From: Mesoflavibacter profundi
GTDB lineage: Bacteria > Bacteroidota > Bacteroidia > Flavobacteriales > Flavobacteriaceae
DNA: 64,000 bases
Reading direction: 5' to 3'
Assembly: GCF_014764305.1 (NCBI RefSeq)
Contig: NZ_CP061703.1
Location: 1,828,800 to 1,892,799 of the forward strand
Below are positions 8,187-15,888 of this stretch, in pieces; within the stretch, counting starts at the first letter, position 1; each line of letters starts with the position of its first letter. Under the pieces are notes generated by a model. The model was not told where the DNA came from. It saw only the letters and a list, made by a program, of their open reading frames with translations, and made no database searches. A program made the translations under genes and the position numbers.

Positions 8187-8879
8187 TTATTCACTAATTA
8201 ATTCGTAAATATTATAATCGTCAATTGCAGAAATTGGCTTTAAATCCTTATCCACTTTCGTAGTTTTCTTTCCGTCGATTGTCGAAATTCTTTTTCCAGC
8301 AAGAAAGTTCGAACTAATATTTCCAGCTCCATCTTGCATAGCGTTTCCGTAATTATTGTATTCAGAACCAATAAGCATATAGTTTTTATATTTGCTTTCG
8401 TATCTGAATTTCAATTCATAATCGTGTCTCATTGATTGATGTTTAAGGCTGATAACGTTTTTATTGGCAACTTTTATTCTTTTGTTAGGATTCTTGTGTA
8501 AAAATGATGAAGTTAAGTTACCTGATTGACTCTTTAATTTATATGAACCATTATTTTGTCCCTCGAAAATCGCAAGTCGAACATTTTTTGAATTAGAATA
8601 ATCTTTGTTGTTTTTTCCACTTGCTAATAAAACTACATAATCAGAAATTCCATCTTTATTTAAATCAGACATTATTTTATTCAACTCATTTCCAGATTCG
8701 ACAATTTCAAATCCGCTCGGAATAAAGTCATTAATATTCTGCATTTTTATTTCCGTTTTTTCTTTTTGTTCTAATTTCTGTTTAAGAATTTCATTTTCCT
8801 TCGCAAGTTGATTCTCTTTTTCAGAGTTATTGCAAGAAATCAATAAGATTGAAATTAGTAGTAGTTTTAATTTGTTCAT
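8187..8879 (-). CDS. Lipoprotein with coiled coil and FG-GAP-like motif
   Basis: The 230-residue product has a lipobox LLISC (C16), a heptad-rich charged stretch (about 20-48) that could form a coiled coil, and a calcium-binding-like motif DLNKDGISDYVVLL (about 72-85) as seen in FG-GAP/VCBS repeats. A C-terminal beta-rich part has several aromatic residues (YELKFRYESKYKNYMLIGSEYNNYG). No enzyme motif is seen. It is a single-gene unit between repeats C and D, whose ends GTTAGCC and GGCTAAC match each other. Function unknown; surface location likely. Confidence 0.7.
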   Translation of the reverse strand: MNKLKLLLISILLISCNNSEKENQLAKENEILKQKLEQKEKTEIKMQNINDFIPSGFEIVESGNELNKIMSDLNKDGISDYVVLLASGKNNKDYSNSKNVRLAIFEGQNNGSYKLKSQSGNLTSSFLHKNPNKRIKVANKNVISLKHQSMRHDYELKFRYESKYKNYMLIGSEYNNYGNAMQDGAGNISSNFLAGKRISTIDGKKTTKVDKDLKPISAIDDYNIYELISE

Positions 8880-8902
8880 TATCGTTGGTTTTTATTGCGG
8901 CT

Positions 8903-9027
8903 AACGGTCTCGGCTATGAGTAGTTGCGTGGTTTAGCACGAAACTTAGCAAGTACACACCAAACTGAAAATCCACGAGGATTTTCAGAAGTAGGCGAGAA
9001 CAAGCAATTACTTATAGCCATTGTTGT
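8903..9027. repeat. Cassette-boundary repeat D
   Basis: An imperfect palindrome of 125 bases. Outer arms GGCTATGAGTAGTTGC and GCAATTACTTATAGCC pair over 14 of 16 positions, both mismatches being G-T type. The centre is a perfect 10-bp hairpin CTGAAAATCC-ACGA-GGATTTTCAG (8964-8987). It starts AACGGTCT and ends ATTGTTGT, six bases before the stop of the next minus-strand gene. Confidence 0.87.
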
Positions 9028-9033
9028 ATGCAG

Positions 9034-9528
9034 TTATTTTTTATCGTTTATTTCTATAATCAGTTTGTTAAATTTAGAATTGTTATTCTGTTGAAACTGA
9101 AGTATTTCTTTTAAAGAACTTTCTTTTAGAGGAAAACATTTATTTTCTTTAAAGTTTTCATTGAATTCCTCTTGTTCTGTAACAATATTCCTTAATTCAA
9201 TTTGATAGTTTCTCAAAACATCTTTATCAAGACCATATTTTTGGTTAACTATTTCCATAACATCTTGAGTTTTTATATTCATTAATTTAAACCATGGAAG
9301 AATTTGTTTTGGTCTTAATTTACCTTGGTAAAGTTCATTCAAAAACTTTTTGTATTCACTACGTAAGTCTTTGACTTCTTGAATTAAATGGTCTTTTAAG
9401 TATCTTTTGTTAGCAAGATTGTTTTGTAAGGTTTTCACAATCCAAATAGCAAGAAATGAATTTATTATGACTCCAATTATAGCAATTATATCACTTGCTT
9501 CTAGAGAAATTGAACTAGGACAACACAT
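9034..9528 (-). CDS. Membrane-anchored helical protein of the ATPase/DUF4325 unit
   Basis: The 164-residue product has one membrane helix near its N-terminus (about 13-33, IIAIIGVIINSFLAIWIV), preceded by two Cys, and a long charged helical cytoplasmic part. I recognise no family. It is the last of three genes read as one unit: its start is two bases beyond the stop of the DUF4325 gene. The shared unit suggests that it anchors the STAS-like protein and the ATPase to the membrane, or is the effector they control. This is inference from position only. Confidence 0.65.
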   Translation of the reverse strand: MCCPSSISLEASDIIAIIGVIINSFLAIWIVKTLQNNLANKRYLKDHLIQEVKDLRSEYKKFLNELYQGKLRPKQILPWFKLMNIKTQDVMEIVNQKYGLDKDVLRNYQIELRNIVTEQEEFNENFKENKCFPLKESSLKEILQFQQNNNSKFNKLIIEINDKK

Positions 9529-9530
9529 AA

Positions 9531-9944
9531 TTAACTGTTTTTAATTGATAACTTACCATCAACTAATCTAAACCATTCTTTGTGTTCTTTAGTTTTTTTC
9601 GGTTCGTCATTATTGTTTCTTCTTTCTTCCCATTGTGGAAATGTTTCAGATATTATCATTTCTTTAAGGTCAGGCTCTTGCTCAGAGATTATTTCTAAAT
9701 GATTATTGACTGTATCAATTCCAAAATCGTAGATTAAATTTCCAAAAGCTTCATCCAAAAAAGAAGGTGCGTATCCAGCTGTAAAATCCAGATTTAAAAC
9801 TAATTTTTCTTTTTTTTCATAAGAGTTTTTAAATGCTTGATTTAGTATTGAATGATAATATTCTTCTCCGGAATCATCACTTATAGAACAGTGACGTAAA
9901 CCTGGATATTCAGTAAAATCTTTTATGTATATTGTATTTTCCAT
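9531..9944 (-). CDS. STAS-like DUF4325 protein
   Basis: The 137-residue protein contains the signature region of DUF4325 at about residues 47-75 (LVLNLDFTAGYAPSFLDEAFG), the STAS-like fold related to anti-sigma factor antagonists. Its start overlaps the stop of the GHKL ATPase gene by one base (TAATG), so both are made together. In the SpoIIAB/SpoIIAA paradigm the ATPase phosphorylates or binds its STAS partner; whether this pair works the same way is inference. The C-terminal tail (about 108-137) is charged and likely flexible. Confidence 0.82.
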   Translation of the reverse strand: MENTIYIKDFTEYPGLRHCSISDDSGEEYYHSILNQAFKNSYEKKEKLVLNLDFTAGYAPSFLDEAFGNLIYDFGIDTVNNHLEIISEQEPDLKEMIISETFPQWEERRNNNDEPKKTKEHKEWFRLVDGKLSIKNS

Positions 9945-10987
9945 TAGCTAGCTTTTAATATTGTATTTGCAGTTACCTCCCATCTATATAAAGTTCCACG
10001 AAATTCGTGTTTATCTAAAAGTTCCGATTTAAATTCATTGTCATAATGTAAGATTACGTTATTAGTAACTACTTTAAGATTTTGTATTATTCCGATATCA
10101 CTTCCATTTTTAATTGAAGGTAGTCCTTTATTTCTATTTACTTTTCTTGAACTAGAACCATATTTTTTTATAAACGCACCTTGCAAAATTTCATCATCTT
10201 GTTTCATTAAAAATGTATCTCGTAGTTTATGCTTAAATTTTTTATTTAAGGTTTTTAAAATCCCTTTACCAACATCTGTAATTGTAAAAATAGCTTTATC
10301 ATCATCATATTTTACGCCAAATAGCCATTGTTTATTATATGTCTCTGCCCATTCAATTGAATTACCACATATTTCTAAAAGTATAGTTCTTAATTTTGGT
10401 AAATGACTTTCATTACCAGTTAAATGTTTTACAACTTTTGTTACAGTTTTACTGATACGAATATTGTCTTCTCTAGACAACATTTTTGAACCTTTTTCAA
10501 TAAATAGTAAATCTGATTTTTCGGATTTTTTAAATGGTTTACCATTATTGTCAAACATAAAAGTTAATATTCCTGATTCAATAATCTTATTTTTACATTC
10601 AAGATTATCTGGATAATTACCTCTTAATGATATTCCTTTTGACTTTAAATCTCTAATTATTGCAATTAAAACACAAATAGAGCTATAGTCAAATTCTTCA
10701 ACTTTAGAAATGTCCATTTGTACAAAGCAATTTCTACCCATTTTAGAAATATTTCTCTCTCTTCTTAGTTCTCTGTAGAATTCCAATGATTTATGTGTTT
10801 CTGAAAGTAAGCAGATATTTTTTGGTGCAATTACTGGTTCTGCTTTTATAAATTCAATTCTAGAATTTTTATAAATCGGTAATTTGTTTGGGTCATAAGG
10901 TTTATTCCTTTTGGGTTTTTTTCCAATTTTTTGGCTTCTTTTATCGTGCCATTTTTTGTATTTAATTTTCTTGTAATTTTTTTTCAT
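9944..10987 (-). CDS. GHKL-type ATPase with N-terminal STAS-like region
   Basis: The 347-residue protein begins with a strongly basic tail (about 1-40), then a region that looks STAS-like (about 86-170, with FVQMDISKVEEFDYSSICVL), then a histidine-kinase-type ATPase domain: N box with E205 and N209 (LLEICGNSIEWA), G1 box TDVGKGI (237-243), and GLPSIKNGSDIGI (288-300) near the G2 position. No phospho-acceptor His domain or membrane helix is seen, so it is not a classical sensor kinase. It heads a three-gene unit with DUF4325 and membrane proteins. Function is unknown; regulated switch or defence module is inference. Confidence 0.78.
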   Translation of the reverse strand: MKKNYKKIKYKKWHDKRSQKIGKKPKRNKPYDPNKLPIYKNSRIEFIKAEPVIAPKNICLLSETHKSLEFYRELRRERNISKMGRNCFVQMDISKVEEFDYSSICVLIAIIRDLKSKGISLRGNYPDNLECKNKIIESGILTFMFDNNGKPFKKSEKSDLLFIEKGSKMLSREDNIRISKTVTKVVKHLTGNESHLPKLRTILLEICGNSIEWAETYNKQWLFGVKYDDDKAIFTITDVGKGILKTLNKKFKHKLRDTFLMKQDDEILQGAFIKKYGSSSRKVNRNKGLPSIKNGSDIGIIQNLKVVTNNVILHYDNEFKSELLDKHEFRGTLYRWEVTANTILKAS

Positions 10988-11000
10988 TTAGTTTGGTTAG

Positions 11001-11014
11001 TAATTGCATACAAC
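11001..11014. repeat. Right terminal end of the three-gene cassette unit
   Basis: TAATTGCATACAAC here is the inverted complement, at 13 of 14 positions, of GTTGTATGCAGTTA at 9023-9036, at the other edge of the same unit. No full palindrome follows, so this marks the right edge of the array. Confidence 0.75.
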
Positions 11015-11252
11015 TCATATTATCAATCAAATAATTCCTAATATCTAATAATTACAACAAGATATTATATATTCTCAAAAATAATACAAGCAATAGTTTT
11101 TATTTTACGGTAATCCGTATTAGGGTTATTGTTAATAGCTGAGATAAATATAGAAAAACAAATGTAATTAATATACAACGATCATAAATTAATCGATGTA
11201 ATTAATATAACTAGGTACAATATGAATTTTAATCACGAGAAAAAAAACAATA
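11015..11252. other. AT-rich spacer between cassette array and T9SS gene
   Basis: I see no gene or clear signal in this very AT-rich stretch apart from the array end at its left and the terminator at its right. Confidence 0.4.
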
Positions 11253-11286
11253 TAAAAAAAGCGGGTCATTGATCCGCTTTTTTGTT
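11253..11286 (-). terminator. Intrinsic terminator of the T9SS cargo gene
   Basis: A-run, stem GCGGGTC/GATCCGC (one G-T mismatch) with a three-base loop, and a T-run. It lies about 15 bases past the stop of the minus-strand gene at 11300. Its A and T runs would let it work in both directions. Confidence 0.85.
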
Positions 11287-11299
11287 AATGTATTAAAAC

Positions 11300-12193
11300 T
11301 TAATTTTTAATAAGTTTCATAGTTTTGCTTTTCTCTTTAGATTCTATTTGTAATAAATAAATTCCAGCTGGCTGGTTAAAATCAAACTTAAAAGTAGAAC
11401 TGTTAATATTTTCTTTTTTATAAACAACTTGACCTAAAGTATTAATCACTTTTATTTTAACGTTTTTAGAATTTCCTAATTTTAAGTTCACAAGTCCATT
11501 AGTTGGATTAGGGTAAACTGAAAAATCAGTGTCAATATTTTGTTTAGCTACACTTAAAGTTGGTGAAGAAAAATCTAAAACATCAATCATTAAAAGCGAA
11601 ATTGAACTTGAATTTCCGCCAGTAAATCTAATTTCGTCAATGTTGCTCCATGCTGCGTTAAAAGTTAATACACCGCCATTTGCAGCAGGATTTGCATCTT
11701 TTGTATAGGTTACAGAACCATTAGTGTCACTTACCGTAAAATCTATATTGTCTGTTGTAATTGCTGCACCATCTCTATAACCAGTGATAGTTGCTGTAAA
11801 AGCATAACCATTGGCAGAACTTTTAGCAGACATATCGGCTTCCATAGTTTCAATTTTAAATTCAGATCCATCTGCGCTTCCTATTCTGTAATCAAATGCG
11901 CCAATATTTGGTCCGTTAATAGTACCAGAGTTATCGATGTTAAATAACATTCCAAGATCTGTAGGTGTTGGAGTAATTATAAAATCAGAAGGTTCAGATA
12001 AAGAAGCCATTTGACTAATAGAGTTTGGAGAAATTTGCTGAAATCTAATTCCGTTTGTCGTATAATCCAAACCTCTAAGCGCAGGAGTTAAGGCATCAAA
12101 ATTTTCGTCATTTACTTGAGCGAAAATAGCTGTAGTTGATAATAATGCTACAGTTAAATACGTAGCAATGTTTTTAAAGTAATTTTTTTTCAT
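11300..12193 (-). CDS. T9SS type A sorting domain protein
   Basis: The 297-residue product has an N-terminal signal peptide (about 1-25, ending STTAIFAQ), a beta-rich mature region without a recognised enzyme domain, and a C-terminal type IX secretion sorting domain (about 222-297) with the typical FSVYPNPTNG, LGQVVYKKE and AGIYLLQIE pattern and a basic end. It should be exported across the outer membrane by the T9SS and attached or released. The middle region resembles the beta-sandwich modules common in such proteins, with unknown ligand. A terminator follows it. It stands alone. Confidence 0.88.
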   Translation of the reverse strand: MKKNYFKNIATYLTVALLSTTAIFAQVNDENFDALTPALRGLDYTTNGIRFQQISPNSISQMASLSEPSDFIITPTPTDLGMLFNIDNSGTINGPNIGAFDYRIGSADGSEFKIETMEADMSAKSSANGYAFTATITGYRDGAAITTDNIDFTVSDTNGSVTYTKDANPAANGGVLTFNAAWSNIDEIRFTGGNSSSISLLMIDVLDFSSPTLSVAKQNIDTDFSVYPNPTNGLVNLKLGNSKNVKIKVINTLGQVVYKKENINSSTFKFDFNQPAGIYLLQIESKEKSKTMKLIKN

Positions 12194-12829
12194 AAATAGT
12201 TTTAAAGTAGATTAATTTCGATTTGTTTTTTGCTAACGTAAAGGTATATAAAAGCTTCAATTTTTAGTGATAATTTTTAAATTTTAAAAAAAGTTTAATA
12301 TTTCCCGATTTTTAAACCGTTTTTGTATTCAATTTAGATTGTAATTTTTTTCAAATTTTTAATTCTAATTAATGAAAAATTAATTTTAGAATTAGATTTT
12401 TATAAATTTTTAAACTACTGATATTTAAGCGATTAGGTGTTTTGAAAAAACTGCTAAAAAGCATCAAAATTAATCGAAAAAAATGTGTAGATTTGAGTAA
12501 TTATTTATTGTAAAACAGAAGCGCAAATACGTTAAAAAAGTGCATACGATTATGCATACGATTTAGAATACGGTAGCTCTGGGAAGCCTTGTAAACAGGC
12601 GTTTTTCGGCTTTAGAGGTCAAACTCATAACCCGAAGCCATTTTTCTCCCCTTTTGTTAAGTCAATAATAACAATTTCTGTATAAATTATTCCTCAGTTT
12701 TCTTATTATAATTTATGGTTAATCAACACGTTTTTTCTATAAATTCATTAAAAAAATAGAAAATTCATCAATCATAATTTACTAATTAGTTCACTTTAGA
12801 TCTTGTCGTTAAAAATGTATTTTTGCAAC
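12194..12829. other. Long intergenic region with possible integration remnant
   Basis: The left part is very AT-rich and must hold the promoter of the minus-strand T9SS gene. At 12541-12563 the 11-mer TGCATACGATT occurs twice, one base apart. The stretch 12570-12650 is richer in GC and holds AAGCC/GGCTT arms (12584-12612) and the 14-mer CTCATAACCCGAAG (12624-12637), which matches, as I recall it, the anticodon arm of initiator tRNA-Met. No complete tRNA and no coding frame is seen. This could be an attachment-site scar of a tyrosine-recombinase element. Confidence 0.35.
12818..12825 (+). promoter_or_regulatory. Bacteroidetes -7 element for the trmH-like gene
   Basis: TATTTTTG fits the TAnnTTTG consensus and lies five bases before the chosen ATG at 12830, so the transcript would have almost no leader. 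Confidence 0.6.
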
Positions 12830-13288
12830 ATGATTGATAATTTTGAAAACGAATATTTTGGAATAGGTATTCAAAACGGAAAAACACCAGAAAATCTTGG
12901 TGTTTTGTGGCGATCTGCTCAAAATTTAGGCGCAAGTTTTATATTCACGATAGGTAATAGGTATGCAAAGCAAGCTTGCGATACACATAATGCTGTAAAG
13001 GCTATGCCTTATTTTCATTATGAAAATTTTGAAGAATTTTATAAACATCTTCCTAAAGGCGCAAGATTGGTTGGTGTAGAACTTACAGAAAACGCTCAAC
13101 CGTTAGAAACCTTTAATCATCCAAGACGTTGCGTATATCTGTTAGGTGCAGAAGATCATGGATTGTCAAATGCGGCTATAGAGAAAAGTCATTTTTTAGT
13201 TAAATTTAAGTCTGAATTAAGCTTAAATGTATCTGTCGCAGGAAGTATTGTGATGTATGATAGAGGAATTAACAAACCAAGGTCGTAA
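12830..13288 (+). CDS. TrmH/SpoU family RNA methyltransferase
   Basis: A SPOUT-fold enzyme that transfers methyl from S-adenosylmethionine to tRNA or rRNA. The 152-residue product shows the three SpoU motifs: PENLGVLWRSAQNLG at the start, LLGAEDHGLS in the middle and LNVSVAGSIVMYDRG at the end, which form the knotted cofactor site. It lacks an extra RNA-binding domain and so is a minimal form. I chose ATG 12830 (MIDNFENEYFG) because the upstream TTG at 12803 would place the start before the -7 promoter. The exact nucleotide modified is not known. era follows at once. Confidence 0.85.
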   Translation: MIDNFENEYFGIGIQNGKTPENLGVLWRSAQNLGASFIFTIGNRYAKQACDTHNAVKAMPYFHYENFEEFYKHLPKGARLVGVELTENAQPLETFNHPRRCVYLLGAEDHGLSNAAIEKSHFLVKFKSELSLNVSVAGSIVMYDRGINKPRS

Positions 13289-13293
13289 CTTTG
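13286..13293 (+). promoter_or_regulatory. Bacteroidetes -7 element for era
   Basis: TAACTTTG matches TAnnTTTG exactly. It overlaps the stop of the preceding gene and lies 21 bases before the ATG of era, so era can be transcribed on its own. Confidence 0.6.
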
Positions 13294-13314
13294 CAACCAA
13301 ATAAAAATATAAAA

Positions 13315-14199
13315 ATGAATCACAAAGCAGGTTTTGTAAATATTATAGGAAATCCAAACGTTGGTAAATCTACCTTAATGAATGCGTTTGTAGGAGAAAA
13401 ATTATCTATAATAACATCTAAGGCGCAAACAACACGACACCGTATTTTAGGTATTGTTAACGGAGATGATTTTCAGGTAGTTTTGAGTGACACACCAGGA
13501 ATTATCAAACCTGCTTACGAGCTGCAATCTTCGATGATGGATTTTGTTAAATCTGCTTTTGAAGATGCAGATGTGCTAATCTACATGGTAGAAATTGGCG
13601 AAAAAGAATTAAAAGACGAAGCCTTTTTTAAAAAAATAACTAATTCTAAAATACCTGTTTTATTGCTTATCAATAAAATTGATATTTCAAATCAAGAACA
13701 ACTTGAAGAGCAAGTAAAACTTTGGGCAGAAAAAGTACCAAATGCGATGTTATATCCAATTTCTGCTTTAGAAGGATTTAATGTCAAAGAAGTTTTTGAG
13801 AAAATTATCGAATTACTTCCTCAAAGTCCGCCATTTTATCCAAAAGATCAATTAACAGATAAGCCAGAACGTTTTTTTGTAAACGAAAAAATTAGAGAAA
13901 AAATACTTCTTAATTACAAAAAAGAAATTCCGTATGCTGTAGAAGTAGATACAGAAGAGTTTTTTGAAGAAGAAGAAATTATAAGAATTCGATCTGTAAT
14001 TATGGTCGAACGCGATACACAAAAAGGAATTATAATTGGGCATAAAGGCGCAGCGATAAAAAAAGTTGGTGTAGAGGCAAGGAAAGATTTAGAAATCTTT
14101 TTTGGTAAACAAATTCATTTAGAATTGTATGTAAAAGTGAACAAAAACTGGAGAAGCGACCAAAGACAATTAAAACGATTTGGTTACAATCAAAAGTAA
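13315..14199 (+). CDS. era: GTPase Era
   Basis: Era binds the 3' end of 16S rRNA and helps assemble the 30S subunit. The 294-residue protein has G1 GNPNVGKST, G3 DTPG and G4 NKID in the N-terminal GTPase domain, and a C-terminal KH domain with the GIIIGHKGAAIKKVG loop and ending KVNKNWRSDQRQL, as in the family. The start ATG at 13315 (MNHKAGFVN) is chosen over an in-frame TTG at 13291 because that TTG lies in the promoter element. The second Era-like GTPase gene, der, is 5 kb away. Confidence 0.97.
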   Translation: MNHKAGFVNIIGNPNVGKSTLMNAFVGEKLSIITSKAQTTRHRILGIVNGDDFQVVLSDTPGIIKPAYELQSSMMDFVKSAFEDADVLIYMVEIGEKELKDEAFFKKITNSKIPVLLLINKIDISNQEQLEEQVKLWAEKVPNAMLYPISALEGFNVKEVFEKIIELLPQSPPFYPKDQLTDKPERFFVNEKIREKILLNYKKEIPYAVEVDTEEFFEEEEIIRIRSVIMVERDTQKGIIIGHKGAAIKKVGVEARKDLEIFFGKQIHLELYVKVNKNWRSDQRQLKRFGYNQK

Positions 14200-14286
14200 A
14201 TAGTAAACTTTAAATAGGTTTTAGGTAACTTTAAGTTAATGTAAGTGTTTCAATTTTGGAATTTAATAATTAATCCAACCAAACTA

Positions 14287-15843
14287 ATGAAACACACTAA
14301 ACACAATCTATTATTTTCTTCAACATTACTCTTAACACTTGCTTTAAATTTATGCTTATTTAATTGTGCAGACGATGATACTTCGGTAGAGGTTGATCAG
14401 CCAGAAGTAAACACAACAGTTAATTTTCAATATAAAACTACAATTCAAGTAGGCGGAGAAGCATCTGCCGAAATTTCAGCTTTTGATCCAATTACAAAAA
14501 AACTATTTGTAACAAATGCTCAAGCAAACGAAATTTCAATATTTGATATTTCAGAAATAAATAATCCTATACAACAATCGTCTATAGCGTTATCTGCACA
14601 AGGTGCTCCAAATAGTGTGTCTGTTTTAAACGGAAAATTAGCAATTGCTTTAGAAGCACCAGTAAAACAAAATCCTGGTTTTGTATTACTTTATGACACG
14701 CAAACAATGTATTTATTACAAACATTTACAGTTGGTGCATTACCAGATATGGTTACGTTTTCTAAAGATGGAAATTTTATTTTAACAGCAAATGAAGGCG
14801 AACCTAATGCAGATTATACGGTAGATCCAAATGGAACAATAAGTATTATAGATGTTAATAGTAATACGGTAACAACATTAGATTTTTCAAATTTTAATTC
14901 TGAAGAATTAGCGCTAGAATCTAATCATTTTAGAGTTTTTGGACCAAATGCTAGCTTAGCGCAAGATGTAGAGCCGGAATATATTGCAGTGTCAGAAGAT
15001 TCTCAAACCGCTTGGGTTTCTTTACAAGAAAACAACGGAATTGCTAAGATTAATCTACTGTCTAAAACCATAGAAGCCATTTATCCTTTAGGTTATAAAG
15101 ATCACTTATTAGCTCAAAATAGCCTTGATGCTAGTAATGAAGATAATGAAACTGTACTTAAAAATTGGCCAATTAGAGGATTGTATCAGCCAGATGCAAT
15201 AGTATCTGTTAATATTAATGGTGTTGATTATGTAATTTCTGCTAACGAAGGTGATGCAAGAGAATACGAAGGTACGCCAGGTTATATAGGAATAGATAGA
15301 GTTAAAGACATAAATTTAGATCCTTCGGCGTTTCCGTTATCAGAAGATTATCAAAACGAAGCTAATTTAGGTAGATTAAACGTGATGTTATCTGAAGGTG
15401 ATATAGATAACGACGGTGATTATGATTACTTATACTCTTATGGAGCAAGATCTTTTACAATTTGGAGTGCAAACGGAACTTTAGTTTACGATAGTGGTAA
15501 TAGTATTGCTGCAGAAACACTAGCTACTTCACCATCTACTTTTAATGATGAAGACAAACGAAGTGATGACAAAGGTGCAGAGCCAGAAAGTGTAGAAGTG
15601 TTAAACATAGCTAATCAACGTTATATTTTATTTGTAGGATTAGAACGTACAGACCAAATCATGGTATACGATATTACTAATCCAAATTCGCCAACATTTT
15701 TAACTATTTTATCTCATGAAGGTGACGAAGCTCCTGAAGGATTAATGATTATTCCTGCAGAAGATAGTCCAACAGGTAAAGATATATTAGTAGTCTCTAA
15801 CGAAGATAGTGGAACTGTTAGTTTTTATGAAAATCTACAATAA
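14287..15843 (+). CDS. Choice-of-anchor I domain lipoprotein
   Basis: A 518-residue surface or periplasmic lipoprotein with lipobox LFNC followed by ADDD. The rest is a seven-bladed-propeller-like choice-of-anchor I domain: an LVIVD-type start (KKLFVTNAQANEISIFDIS), then FSKDGNFILTANEGEP, VDYVISANEGDAREY, GDIDNDGDYDYLYSYG and KGAEPESVEVL. The many Asp-rich loops suggest calcium binding. Some relatives carry alkaline phosphatase-like partners, none of which is here. I start at ATG 14287 (MKHTKHNLL) because an ATG-less 14-residue extension upstream would spoil the signal peptide. A strong terminator follows. Confidence 0.85.
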   Translation: MKHTKHNLLFSSTLLLTLALNLCLFNCADDDTSVEVDQPEVNTTVNFQYKTTIQVGGEASAEISAFDPITKKLFVTNAQANEISIFDISEINNPIQQSSIALSAQGAPNSVSVLNGKLAIALEAPVKQNPGFVLLYDTQTMYLLQTFTVGALPDMVTFSKDGNFILTANEGEPNADYTVDPNGTISIIDVNSNTVTTLDFSNFNSEELALESNHFRVFGPNASLAQDVEPEYIAVSEDSQTAWVSLQENNGIAKINLLSKTIEAIYPLGYKDHLLAQNSLDASNEDNETVLKNWPIRGLYQPDAIVSVNINGVDYVISANEGDAREYEGTPGYIGIDRVKDINLDPSAFPLSEDYQNEANLGRLNVMLSEGDIDNDGDYDYLYSYGARSFTIWSANGTLVYDSGNSIAAETLATSPSTFNDEDKRSDDKGAEPESVEVLNIANQRYILFVGLERTDQIMVYDITNPNSPTFLTILSHEGDEAPEGLMIIPAEDSPTGKDILVVSNEDSGTVSFYENLQ

Positions 15844-15850
15844 CAGAATA

Positions 15851-15882
15851 AAAAAAGCTTCAGTATTTACTGAAGCTTTTTT
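15851..15882 (+). terminator. Intrinsic terminator, bidirectional
   Basis: A 15-bp perfect stem (AAAAAAGCTTCAGTA and complement) with a two-base loop, A-run and T-run, between the convergent stops at 15843 and 15889. It can stop transcription from both sides. Confidence 0.93.
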
Positions 15883-15888
15883 GTTGTT

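Noticed and set aside
7022-9027. CRISPR-like repeat array
   Set aside because: Repeats B-D are long imperfect palindromes with different cores, about 900-1000 bases apart, with genes between. There are no short equal spacers and no cas genes.
6532-11014. Classical class 1 or chromosomal integron
   Set aside because: No integrase gene, no attI and no fit to the RYYYAAC/GTTRRRY consensus. Only the layout is integron-like.
12570-12650. tRNA gene
   Set aside because: Only an anticodon-arm-like 14-mer is seen. No acceptor stem, D arm or T arm can be paired around it.
12803-12829. TTG start for the trmH-like gene
   Set aside because: It would lie before the -7 promoter element; the ATG at 12830 fits the family N-terminus.
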